This document shows positions 8,478 to 16,794 of a stretch of DNA of 64,000 nucleotides, piece by piece; the stretch's first letter is position 1, and each line of letters starts with the position of its first letter. The notes beneath the pieces were generated by a model, which was given only the letters and a program-made list of their open reading frames with translations, searched no databases and had not been told where the DNA came from. The stretch comes from Vibrio penaeicida (lineage in GTDB: Bacteria > Pseudomonadota > Gammaproteobacteria > Enterobacterales > Vibrionaceae), in NCBI RefSeq assembly GCF_030689305.1, contig NZ_JAUYVM010000002.1, positions 372,001-436,000 on the forward strand, in the 5' to 3' direction. The translations under genes were made by a program, and so were the position numbers.

Positions 8478-9383
8478 ATGATTCTAGTAGTTGGTCATAA
8501 AAACCCAGACACAGACAGCATCTGTAGTGCTATCGTTACCGCTGAGCTATTGAAAGCACGTGGACTTGAAGCAAAAGGCATTCGCCAAGGCGAAATTAAC
8601 CGTGAAACTCAGCACGTTCTAGAAGTTGCTGGCGCAGATCAACCTGAGCTACGTACTTCTGTAGCAGGTGAAAACATTTGGTTGGTTGACTACACAGACT
8701 TAGCTCAAGCTCCTGATGATATTGGTGAAGCTGAAATTCTAGGTATTGTCGATCACCACCGTCTTGGTGATGTGATGACAGTAAACCCTTTAGAAGCTTG
8801 GATTTGGCCTGTAGGTTGTACTTGTACAATTCTATTCGCGCTATTCAAGATGGAAGAGACTGAAATCACTAAGCCATTAGCGATCATGATGATGTCTGCA
8901 ATTTTGTCTGATACTGTTGGATTTGCCTCTCCTACTTGCACACAAAAAGACAAAGATGCGGTCTACGCGCTGGCTGAAATTGCTGGTGTAGATGATGTCG
9001 ATACATTCATCAAAGATCTTCTGATTGCAAAAACAAACATCGAAGGTTTGTCTGCGGCAGAACTTGTAGAGAAAGACTTAAAAGCTTACCCATTTAACGG
9101 TCGCGATGTGGTAGTAGGTCAGGTTGAGCTTGCAACTCTAGAGCAAGTAGATGGCATGATTGAAGACCTAGAAGCTGATCTAGAGCGTCGCTGTTCTGAA
9201 GAAGGTCTAGCATTCGCTGCTGTTATGTTAACTGACATCACGACTTCTCAAACTCGCCTTCTTTACAAAGGTGAGTGGGCAGAGAAGTTAGTTAAGCATG
9301 AAAAAGACGGTATTTTAATGATGGAAAACACATTAAGCCGTAAAAAACAAGGCTGGCCTTGGCTTCAAGGTGAGCTTGCTTAA
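8478..9383 (+). CDS. ppaC: Manganese-dependent inorganic pyrophosphatase (family II)
   Basis: This cytosolic enzyme hydrolyses pyrophosphate and so drives biosynthetic reactions. It is a DHH-family protein: the N-terminus ILVVGHKNPDTDSICSAI (residues 2-19) has the HXDXD-type metal site, DHHRLGD (about 92-98) is the signature motif, and the C-terminal DHHA2 domain ends with SRKKQGWPWL, where the R-K-K motif binds substrate phosphate. Length (301) is close to the family norm. The ribosome site AGGAAG precedes the start, and a strong terminator follows, so it is a single-gene unit. Confidence 0.95.
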   Translation: MILVVGHKNPDTDSICSAIVTAELLKARGLEAKGIRQGEINRETQHVLEVAGADQPELRTSVAGENIWLVDYTDLAQAPDDIGEAEILGIVDHHRLGDVMTVNPLEAWIWPVGCTCTILFALFKMEETEITKPLAIMMMSAILSDTVGFASPTCTQKDKDAVYALAEIAGVDDVDTFIKDLLIAKTNIEGLSAAELVEKDLKAYPFNGRDVVVGQVELATLEQVDGMIEDLEADLERRCSEEGLAFAAVMLTDITTSQTRLLYKGEWAEKLVKHEKDGILMMENTLSRKKQGWPWLQGELA

Positions 9384-9410
9384 CTCTTTATTTATTAAAG
9401 TATTATTAGA

Positions 9411-9438
9411 AGCCGGAGCATTTGCTCCGGCTTTTTTT
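9411..9438 (+). terminator. Rho-independent terminator after ppaC
   Basis: AGCCGGAGCA and TGCTCCGGCT form a perfect 10-bp GC-rich stem with a TT loop and a following T run. Confidence 0.9.
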
Positions 9439-9640
9439 ATGTCCTTTTTTAAGCGCAAACTATGACATATGTATTAAATCTATAATAATTTCGATATTTC
9501 CTGCTCCATCGACTGGCGAGTTACCTATCACCTGCTACTTTTTTATGTGTCAGTACACATAAAAATATAAATCATTGTATACCTGAGAATTCTTCTTTTT
9601 AGGTAGAACATGAACAGAAAACTAAAATAGGCTAGGTATT

Positions 9641-11701
9641 ATGGGAATTGCATATCACAGCTATATCGGCACAACAGTCGATCAGTTGCCGGAACTGCCG
9701 TGTTCATCTTCTGGACACCTTTCGCTTAACACGCCTGTCGGTAGTTGCGTAGATCGTTTCGGTCGGATTTGGTTAGCCGATACCGCGCACAATCGCGTCC
9801 TTGTGTTTGATTCAGAAATGGATCAAATTCTCGCCAGCTTTGGGACAGTAGGTAAAGGCCCACAGCAATTTAATATGCCATTTAGGTTGTTATCACACCC
9901 CGAAAAGAATTGGGTATACGTTACAGACATAGGAAACTTCCGTGTCCATATTCTTGAATACAATGAAGAACTTGATATTCAATCCATCAAAGTATTTGGT
10001 GATGACCCCGAGGTGGACTTAAAGGGACCGAATGGCATTGTTGTCCATGAAGGCAAAGTCTGTGTCGCTGATGAATTTTATGAAGGACCAGATAGCCAGT
10101 CTCGTCTTGTGGTTTTTAGCGAAGATGGCAACTTTGAATACACGATCGATGAAATTACCCCAGAAAACGGAGGAGATCCCGTTCATTTACTCTGGCCTCA
10201 AGGGTTAAGCTTGGATAAGCAGGGCAATATCTATATTGCTAATACAGGGTTTGCAACCGTCGTGCGCTGTGATTGGCAAGGCAAAGGTATTATTTTTAGT
10301 GAACGCGGAAAATGCTACATCGATGGTCTTGATTTATCTCGTGGCGTTTCAGTCATTCAGAATCGCGTATTGATTCCCGGTGGGGGACCAAACGTTATTT
10401 CAATATATAACCTCGATGGTCAATTTATGGGGCAACTGGACGGATTTTTTGCGCCCGTTCAGATCACCGAATCGACTGAACCTCAAACCATGCTGATTAC
10501 CGAACCATTCCTTGCGTCTCTCCAAAAACACAAAGTCAATCTTGCCACTTTAAAAGGAGGCAAAACGCGGGCAACAAAGGTCCTGAAGTCTGTCGGTGAT
10601 GAACGAGATAACCCAGGGCAACTTCACTTTGTAACCTCTGTCGTTGGAGACGTGACATCCGCGCAAAGCGGCGGGCAAACAGGAGACGCCCCTGCGATTC
10701 AAAACTGGTTAGAACATCAGCTTTCGATACAAGATCAGGTACTTAAAGCCATGCAGCCTGCTGGTATTCCATCATGGTTAAGTATTGCGTTGTCTGCTCA
10801 AACTGAATGGGTTCAGCGATGGCAGCAAACAATGATCCGAATTTTCTTAAACGACAAATTTGATGATCCAGAGGATTTGCTTTGGATGGTTGACGCAGGA
10901 AATTACCAACTTCAAGCCACTGAAGATGGAAAGAGCAATTCCGCTCGTCCGATAAGCTTACCCATGCTGCCGGGTTCACTTGGCATCGCTGCATTAACGC
11001 CTAACAAGCCGTTACCTGGTCAATTGGATCCGGAAGTGCCACTGCTTGTAGTGAGTAATTACCTAAGTGGAATTGTCACTGTGTTGCAATACAACGATGT
11101 GATAGGTGAACTGGTTCCTTATACCGTTTTTGGTGGATTAGGCGCTAGCCCTGAGCAGTTAAATAAACCTCAAGGAATTGCCGTTGATCCAACGAACAAT
11201 GACATTCTGATTGCGGATTCTGGCAATAATCGAATTTGCCGTTGGCGTTTATCGGAAACCGGTGCGGCTGGTTTAGTTCATACCTATGGGCAGCTTGGGG
11301 ATGAGCATGGAGAATTCCATACGCCATCTGACATCACTGTCGATGCAAACGGAATCAGTTTTATAACCGATCAGAATAACAACCGAATCGAAGTGTACGA
11401 TCAGAGTGGAAAGTGGGTGCGTAGCTTCGGTAAAGAAGGGTATGGAACGAATAACGATAATTTCTTGCTTCCTACCAGTATTGACCACGAAAACGGATAC
11501 CTGTTTGTTTCCGATCTCGTGAACCGAGCAATAAAAATCTTCAAGTGTTCTGGAGAGTATGTCGAATCATTCAGTGGTTTTGGAGCCGATAGAGAAAAAG
11601 GTCAACTATGGCTGCCTTACTTGCTCCACGTGAAAAATAGCAAAGTCTATTTACCCGATTGCGCGCTGAATAGAGTTAATGTTTATAAATTTGATAATTA
11701 A
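9641..11701 (+). CDS. NHL-repeat beta-propeller protein
   Basis: A 686-residue protein with two NHL-repeat blocks: residues about 25-270 (for example GRIWLADTAHNRVLVFD, WVYVTDIGNFRVHILEY, GNIYIANTGFATVVR) and about 490-686 (NDILIADSGNNRICRW, ISFITDQNNNRIEVYD, GYLFVSDLVNRAIKIFK). Between them, about 320-420 is not NHL and is rich in helical residues. No signal peptide or membrane helix is seen, so it is probably cytoplasmic. NHL propellers usually bind proteins or other ligands; I cannot assign a role. The start has TAGG five to eight bases upstream. It is followed by an 81-residue gene and a chemoreceptor in the same direction. Confidence 0.8.
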   Translation: MGIAYHSYIGTTVDQLPELPCSSSGHLSLNTPVGSCVDRFGRIWLADTAHNRVLVFDSEMDQILASFGTVGKGPQQFNMPFRLLSHPEKNWVYVTDIGNFRVHILEYNEELDIQSIKVFGDDPEVDLKGPNGIVVHEGKVCVADEFYEGPDSQSRLVVFSEDGNFEYTIDEITPENGGDPVHLLWPQGLSLDKQGNIYIANTGFATVVRCDWQGKGIIFSERGKCYIDGLDLSRGVSVIQNRVLIPGGGPNVISIYNLDGQFMGQLDGFFAPVQITESTEPQTMLITEPFLASLQKHKVNLATLKGGKTRATKVLKSVGDERDNPGQLHFVTSVVGDVTSAQSGGQTGDAPAIQNWLEHQLSIQDQVLKAMQPAGIPSWLSIALSAQTEWVQRWQQTMIRIFLNDKFDDPEDLLWMVDAGNYQLQATEDGKSNSARPISLPMLPGSLGIAALTPNKPLPGQLDPEVPLLVVSNYLSGIVTVLQYNDVIGELVPYTVFGGLGASPEQLNKPQGIAVDPTNNDILIADSGNNRICRWRLSETGAAGLVHTYGQLGDEHGEFHTPSDITVDANGISFITDQNNNRIEVYDQSGKWVRSFGKEGYGTNNDNFLLPTSIDHENGYLFVSDLVNRAIKIFKCSGEYVESFSGFGADREKGQLWLPYLLHVKNSKVYLPDCALNRVNVYKFDN

Positions 11702-11784
11702 CGTCACCTGTATACCGCTATGACTGGACCATGGGTTGGGTATACGCATTGTGAACCGTACAAAAACAACGTCAGGGGTTAGCT

Positions 11785-12030
11785 ATGAATAGTGTTTTTA
11801 AACGTGCGCAGGGAAAAAAGCTGTCGCATAAAAAGTTACAAGACGCTCATGGTGTCTGCCAAAAATCGGAAGAAAGCTCTCGTCAAATTTTGCAGCAGTT
11901 TCAAACAGTCATTCAGCATTTTGAAGACAATGCAAAAGATGAAAAAAAATGCAGAGATGCATTACGTCAGCTGTATGAAAGCCATGAATTTTGCTACGCC
12001 AGTGAGAATGTCACTGGTCCGCATGAGTAA
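11785..12030 (+). CDS. Unrecognised 81-residue soluble protein
   Basis: I do not recognise this protein. It is charged, lacks a membrane segment, and looks helical from about residue 26 to 68 (SEESSRQILQQFQTVIQHFE and following), with Cys at about 25, 56 and 70. AGGGG seven bases before the ATG supports this start and frame. An 84-residue reading frame overlaps it in another register, but has no ribosome site. The stop lies 12 bases before the chemoreceptor start, so it is probably translated from the same message. A helical adaptor role with the neighbouring receptor is possible but is only inference. Confidence 0.6.
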   Translation: MNSVFKRAQGKKLSHKKLQDAHGVCQKSEESSRQILQQFQTVIQHFEDNAKDEKKCRDALRQLYESHEFCYASENVTGPHE

Positions 12031-12042
12031 CGAGGAGGCACT

Positions 12043-13680
12043 ATGAACTTTTCTCTAAAAAACGCACCCATAAGTATGCGGGCATGGATGATACTGGTTC
12101 TGTTTGCTGTTGGGCTAATCGCAAATTCGCTATTGGATGCGTCTGCCACGAAAAAACATATGCGAGCAAACTACGAGCGTGGTGTTCAGCAAATCGTTGA
12201 AGGGGCGGTAGGTGTTCTTGACTATTACCATGCACAAAGCCTGAATGGCTCAATATCGAAAGAAGAAGCGCAGAGGCTGTCGTTAGAGTCGATATCCGCA
12301 ATGCGATTTGACAACGGAAACTACATATTTGTTGCAGACAAAGACGGCATCCAGTTGGCGTCTGGGCTGAAGCGATTGCTTGGTACCAATATCCTTCCAC
12401 TTAAAGACGGGAATGGAAAACTGTTCGTAGAAGAGCTCTACTCGACAGGTAAACAAGGAGGTGGATTTGTTGATTACATGTGGAAAACATCACCAGATGC
12501 GACAGAGCTTTCTCCAAAAACAAGTTATGCCGACTATTTCCATGAGTGGGGATGGATGATTGGTACTGGCATTAACATGAGCTCACTTGAGCGAGATATT
12601 CAGCAGTCGCAAATCATATCCATGACCAATGCAGGTATGATTCTGATTGTGCTTTCTGCACTGATCGCATATTTCGTGAAGACCATTACCACACCAATTA
12701 ATAAAACCGTTGCTGCTATGCGCGATTTATCAAGCGGTGAAGGTGATTTAACGCAACGTTTGAAGGAAGAGGGAAGTCAGGAGCTTATCGAGCTTGCGCA
12801 GTACTTTAACCGTTTTGTTAGCTCAATTCAGGAGATCATGAGAAGTGTGAGTGATGCGGGCACCCAGTTGGCAGCTTCTGCCAACCAGCTTTCTTCGTCG
12901 GTTTCATCGGTCGATGTGAATTTGAATCAACAGCAAAGTGATACTTCTCAGCTGGCAGGAGCGATGAGTGAAATGCTTACAGCAGTTGAAGAGGTAGCTG
13001 GTCGTACTGTAGACGCATCAGATTACAGCGTGAAGGCGGCAAAACAAACTGAACAGAGCTTGGTGATCATTCAACGTAACATACGTGAATCTCAGCTTTT
13101 GGCGGAAGACATCGGGGAAGCCAGTCAGGTCATAACTCAGCTTGCTACTGACAGCCGAAATGTCGATACCGTTCTAGAGGTTATAAGAGGTATTGCAGAG
13201 CAAACCAACTTACTTGCACTGAACGCAGCAATAGAGGCGGCTCGTGCGGGTGAAGCTGGCAGGGGCTTCGCTGTAGTGGCTGATGAAGTGAGGACGCTCT
13301 CCCTACGAACTCAGGAATCCACGATTGAAATTCAAACCATCATAGAGAAGCTTCAAGAAGGTGCAGAAGAGGCCGTAGGCGTAATGAGTAAAGGGGCTAA
13401 AAAGGCAACCAATACCTCTGAAATTTCGTCTTCAGCCGGTGATGCGCTGAATGAAATTGCGCAAGAAGTTCATGCTATTCAAGGTATGAATCAGCAAATA
13501 TCCACAGCTACAGAAGAACAGACCGTTACGGTAAACAGCATCAACCAAAATGTATCCAGTCTGAATGATGGGTCAAACTCATTAGCCAGCGAGTCGACTC
13601 AGATGGCTGCGGCAAGTGAAGAGTTAAGCCAAGTCTCTGAAGATATGATGAGGATGATCAATCGATTTAAGTTGGCTTAA
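12043..13680 (+). CDS. Methyl-accepting chemotaxis protein with single-Cache sensor
   Basis: A 545-residue transmembrane chemoreceptor. TM1 lies at about 14-33; the periplasmic part to about 190 resembles an sCache_2 domain, with [14 protein letters not shown] and the late WGWMIGTGI motif. TM2 spans about 195-213, followed by a HAMP domain. The cytoplasmic signalling hairpin has the conserved tip [19 protein letters not shown] near residues 386-404. There is no C-terminal CheR-tethering pentapeptide; it ends MINRFKLA. Cache receptors of this type often sense small organic acids, but the ligand here is unknown. GAGGAGG upstream is a strong ribosome site. It closes the cluster with the NHL protein and the 81-residue protein. 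Confidence 0.9.
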   Translation: MNFSLKNAPISMRAWMILVLFAVGLIANSLLDASATKKHMRANYERGVQQIVEGAVGVLDYYHAQSLNGSISKEEAQRLSLESISAMRFDNGNYIFVADKDGIQLASGLKRLLGTNILPLKDGNGKLFVEELYSTGKQGGGFVDYMWKTSPDATELSPKTSYADYFHEWGWMIGTGINMSSLERDIQQSQIISMTNAGMILIVLSALIAYFVKTITTPINKTVAAMRDLSSGEGDLTQRLKEEGSQELIELAQYFNRFVSSIQEIMRSVSDAGTQLAASANQLSSSVSSVDVNLNQQQSDTSQLAGAMSEMLTAVEEVAGRTVDASDYSVKAAKQTEQSLVIIQRNIRESQLLAEDIGEASQVITQLATDSRNVDTVLEVIRGIAEQTNLLALNAAIEAARAGEAGRGFAVVADEVRTLSLRTQESTIEIQTIIEKLQEGAEEAVGVMSKGAKKATNTSEISSSAGDALNEIAQEVHAIQGMNQQISTATEEQTVTVNSINQNVSSLNDGSNSLASESTQMAAASEELSQVSEDMMRMINRFKLA

Positions 13681-13731
13681 TATTTTTCTTGAGTCAGGCA
13701 ATTAGCTTAAACACTTTAATTTTTCACTATG

Positions 13732-13760
13732 ACGCCAAAGTTAATACCTTTGGCGTTTTT
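13732..13760 (+). terminator. Rho-independent terminator after chemoreceptor gene
   Basis: ACGCCAAAG and CTTTGGCGT form a perfect 9-bp stem around a 7-base loop, followed by TTTT. Confidence 0.85.
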
Positions 13761-13961
13761 ACATATGACGTTTTACTTGAGGGTTTGAAGGATCAATTTG
13801 AATTCTTAAATGAAATTACATGCTGCGAAATATCTATACCTGAATGGTATTTATAATACTGTTAATATGATTTTAACTGGATGTTAAACCTATCTATTAT
13901 ATATTTAGTAGATATAAATATCAATAAAAGACCCAGAGTTAGTGTTGTTTTTGTTCGTAAT

Positions 13962-13977
13962 AGTGACACTAGGCACA
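13962..13977 (+). promoter_or_regulatory. Candidate CRP site upstream of nagE-like gene
   Basis: AGTGA-N6-GCACA matches 8 of 10 positions of the CRP consensus TGTGA-N6-TCACA, 80 bases before the start. Activation of PTS permease genes by CRP is common, which makes the site plausible. Confidence 0.35.
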
Positions 13978-14057
13978 ATAGTGATGAGTTTTTTTGCGTC
14001 GTGAAATTACGTTTGTAAAATCCGCCAAAGATTTTGAAATACTTCTTGAGGATTTAA

Positions 14058-15509
14058 ATGAGCGTATTAGGTTATATGCAGAAAGTTGGTAAGGCACTTA
14101 TGGTGCCGGTAGCGACTTTACCTGCTGCTGCAATTTTGATGGGTGTAGGTTACTGGTTAGACCCAGTTGGTTGGGGCAGTGAAAGTGTACTTGCTGCCTT
14201 TTTAATTAAATCGGGTGCTGCCATCATCGACAACATGGCTGTGTTGTTTGCGGTTGGTGTTGCGTTCGGTTTGTCTAAAGATAAAGATGGCTCGGCAGCT
14301 TTGTCGGGTTTTGTTATGTGGTTGGTAGTGACTACGTTGCTCTCTCCTGCGACGTTAGCTCAGCTTCAAGGAATCTCAGCTGACGATGTCAACATGGCAT
14401 TTGACCGCGTTGCTAACCAGTTTGTAGGTATTGTTGTAGGTATTATATCTGCTGAAATATACAACCGATTCTCACACGTAGAATTGCCTAAGTTCCTTGC
14501 GTTCTTTAGTGGTAAGCGTTTGGTTCCTATCCTAACGTCCATCGCTGGTATGGTACTGTCGTTTATCCTAATGACGGTATGGCCTGTTATTTTTAATGCG
14601 CTACTTTCTCTTGGCACGGCACTGCAAGATCTCGGCCCTCTAGGTGCTGGCTTGTTCGGTTTCCTAAACCGTCTTTTCCTTTCAGTTGGTATGCACCACG
14701 CGTTGTACCCAGTATTTTGGTTTGACGTAGTTGGCATCAATGATATTCCTAACTTCCTAGGTGGTGCTCAGTCTATTGCAAATGGCACGGCGACTCCTGG
14801 TGTTACTGGTATGTATCAAGCGGGTTTCTTCCCTATCATGATGTTTGGTCTACCTGCGGCAGCGTTGGCGATTTACCACAGCGCAGATAAGAAAAATAAA
14901 GGCAAAGTATTCTCTGTTATGTTGGCGGCAGGTGCTGCTTCTTTCTTCACAGGTATTACCGAACCGCTTGAATTCTCATTCATGTTCCTTGCACCGGTAC
15001 TGTTTTTGATTCACGCTGTCCTAACGGGTATCAGCTTGTTCATCGCAGCATCAATGGAGTGGATGGCCGGATTCGGTTTCTCCGCTGGTCTTGTCGACTT
15101 CGTTCTTAGTAGCCAAAACCCACTAGCAACCCAATGGTACATGCTGATCCCTCAGGGCTTAGTCTTTGGTTTGCTTTACTACGTGCTATTCAGAGTCGCT
15201 ATCGCTAAGTTCAACCTTAAGACGCTTGGCCGTGGTGAAGAAATGGCTGAAGAAGGTGCAGAGAACATCGATCAGTTGGCGGCTAAATACATTGCAGAGC
15301 TAGGTGGTAAAGAAAACCTAGTAACAATCGACAACTGTATTACACGCCTACGTCTTGAAGTGAAGAGCACAGAAAATATCAACGACGAAGCATTGAAAGC
15401 ACTAGGTGCCGCTGGTGTGGTTAAACTGGGTAAAACATCTATCCAAGTTATCGTTGGTGTTGGCAAGGTTGATAAAGTTGCCGCGGCAATGAAAAACCTA
15501 AACGCATAA
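14058..15509 (+). CDS. nagE: PTS IICB permease, N-acetylglucosamine (NagE) type
   Basis: A glucose-superfamily PTS permease that imports and phosphorylates a hexose, most likely N-acetylglucosamine as in the Vibrio NagE proteins it resembles; this links to chitin use. The IIC domain covers about residues 1-380 with the family motif GITEPLEFSFMFLAPVL. The IIB domain occupies about 405-483, with the phosphorylated Cys at 427 in IDNCITRLRL. There is no IIA domain, unlike the longer E. coli NagE, so phosphate must come from a separate IIA such as Crr. GAGGATTTAA upstream is a good ribosome site. It is a single-gene unit with a terminator. Glucose specificity cannot be excluded. Confidence 0.85.
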   Translation: MSVLGYMQKVGKALMVPVATLPAAAILMGVGYWLDPVGWGSESVLAAFLIKSGAAIIDNMAVLFAVGVAFGLSKDKDGSAALSGFVMWLVVTTLLSPATLAQLQGISADDVNMAFDRVANQFVGIVVGIISAEIYNRFSHVELPKFLAFFSGKRLVPILTSIAGMVLSFILMTVWPVIFNALLSLGTALQDLGPLGAGLFGFLNRLFLSVGMHHALYPVFWFDVVGINDIPNFLGGAQSIANGTATPGVTGMYQAGFFPIMMFGLPAAALAIYHSADKKNKGKVFSVMLAAGAASFFTGITEPLEFSFMFLAPVLFLIHAVLTGISLFIAASMEWMAGFGFSAGLVDFVLSSQNPLATQWYMLIPQGLVFGLLYYVLFRVAIAKFNLKTLGRGEEMAEEGAENIDQLAAKYIAELGGKENLVTIDNCITRLRLEVKSTENINDEALKALGAAGVVKLGKTSIQVIVGVGKVDKVAAAMKNLNA

Positions 15510-15512
15510 GAA

Positions 15513-15578
15513 TTTTGTTCGGCTAGAGTTCCCCCTAAGTTACTTGAATTACGATTAGTCACCGTTTGCCGAACAAAA
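15513..15578. repeat. Perfect 11-bp inverted repeat after nagE-like gene
   Basis: TTTTGTTCGGC at 15513 is matched by GCCGAACAAAA at 15568, with a 44-base loop, starting three bases after the stop codon and ending just before the terminator stem. It could form a long-range stem in the 3' untranslated region. Confidence 0.7.
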
Positions 15579-15585
15579 CCTTTTT

Positions 15586-15615
15586 AAAACCGAGCGTGCT
15601 TTTACGCTCGGTTTT
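15586..15615 (+). terminator. Rho-independent terminator after nagE-like gene
   Basis: AAAACCGAGCGT and ACGCTCGGTTTT form a perfect 12-bp stem with a 6-base loop (GCTTTT). The A and T tracts make it usable from both strands. Confidence 0.85.
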
Positions 15616-15647
15616 CTTCTTTTACATCCGATGTAATGTTATTTCCA

Positions 15648-15695
15648 TTTTACTTTTATTCTCGTTTTACCTGCCTTGTTTTACTTTTAGCTCCG
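15648..15695. repeat. Degenerate TTTTAC tandem repeat
   Basis: Three units, TTTTACTTTTATTCTCG, TTTTACCTGCCTTG and TTTTACTTTTAGCTCCG, lie head to tail (17, 14 and 17 bases), with a further TTTTAC at 15620. They occupy the space between the convergent nagE-like and hydrolase genes. Confidence 0.65.
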
Positions 15696-15728
15696 CGCTA
15701 ACGTTACGTTCGCTATAAACTGTCCCGA

Positions 15729-16535
15729 TTATTTTTGACTGGGATATAGAACAATCGAATTCAATATCCGGGCTAGCTCTTCGCTGTCTGTGAGCATGGG
15801 TAGATGCCCTGTCTGCATGGCGTACACACTTTTGATTTGTGCGTTTTTGGCTATCTTAAGCTGAGATTCCAGTGAAATGATTTTGTCGTTATTAGCAAAG
15901 ACGTAGTGCTTGTCGATTCGTTCCATATTAGAGTGTTCAAATGCCACCTTTTCTTCTGCTATATGTGCGGGCTCAGAAAGGGAAAGGCGTTGGAGTAGAT
16001 CCTTTTGCTTTGCATTCGCGTCCTGTGCGAAGGTTTCAGCAAACTTGGTGCTATCTCCGATGACCATTCGGTGGCTTGTTTCGTTGTAACGAACGCCTTC
16101 AAAATAATTCGTTTCGTCTTGTTTACTCAACGAACCGAATGCCGTTTCCCCCTGTTGAGGAGCAACTGCCGTTACATAGGTGATGGATTGGAATTGATTT
16201 GAAGGGCATAACCCCACGGCTTGGTTGACGATTGCTCCCCCTTGGCTATGTGCAGCAAAATGGATGTTACCCTCCAGTGCTCTGATTTCCCTACACAATG
16301 ACTTTGCAGATGAGCTGAGTGTGATGATTTCGGCATTTTCCGATTCCATTCGTCCTGGCAGATTCACGAAGACCGGTTGGATATTAGAAGATAAGGAATC
16401 CGATACCCGTTTCCAAGATTCGGCATTGAAGTGAGCTCCATGCACAAAAACCAAGTTCTCCGTTGCGAATACTTTGGTGGTAAAAGTGGCTGCTGAGAAC
16501 AATAATCCAGTGCATATAAAAACCGTCTTTTTCAT
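15729..16535 (-). CDS. Exported alpha/beta hydrolase
   Basis: A 268-residue alpha/beta hydrolase with an N-terminal signal peptide of about 25 residues (to VFATEN). LVFVHGAHFNAESW (28-41) is the oxyanion-hole region, AAHSQGGAIVNQAV holds the nucleophile Ser near residue 97, and TGHLPML near the C-terminus supplies the catalytic His. It resembles esterase-like exported hydrolases annotated only at fold level. A ribosome site (AAGGAG on the minus strand) precedes the start. It is transcribed away from the CadC-like regulator whose start is about 260 bases off, so that regulator could control it. The substrate is unknown. Confidence 0.8.
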   Translation of the reverse strand: MKKTVFICTGLLFSAATFTTKVFATENLVFVHGAHFNAESWKRVSDSLSSNIQPVFVNLPGRMESENAEIITLSSSAKSLCREIRALEGNIHFAAHSQGGAIVNQAVGLCPSNQFQSITYVTAVAPQQGETAFGSLSKQDETNYFEGVRYNETSHRMVIGDSTKFAETFAQDANAKQKDLLQRLSLSEPAHIAEEKVAFEHSNMERIDKHYVFANNDKIISLESQLKIAKNAQIKSVYAMQTGHLPMLTDSEELARILNSIVLYPSQK

Positions 16536-16794
16536 TTTAAACTCCTTGTTTTATGTGATTTTCAAAGTGCATTGCCTAGGCTTCTTGTTCAATTAAAATG
16601 ACTAAAAATGATATCAATTCAAAAGCAAGAGATTACAAAAGATGTCAAATTTAGATTTATATTCTTTAAAAGAAGGGGCATTGATCGTCAATTAGAGTGA
16701 TCACCTTATTCGTCGATTCTTGATTGAAAGAACAGTTCGCTCGCGATAGTCTTCTTACCTTCTGAGCTATTCGATGAAATATAGAAAGGGATTT

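Larger units (their letters stand above)
13681..14057. other. Intergenic region between chemoreceptor and nagE-like gene
   Basis: It holds the chemoreceptor terminator at 13732, then a long AT-rich stretch (13800-13930) and a CRP-like site at 13962. I do not see a clear NagC operator or a gene. Confidence 0.55.

Noticed and set aside
11792..12046. 84-residue frame overlapping the 81-residue gene
   Set aside because: The alternative at 11785 has AGGGG at good spacing, while this one has no ribosome site and runs into the chemoreceptor start.
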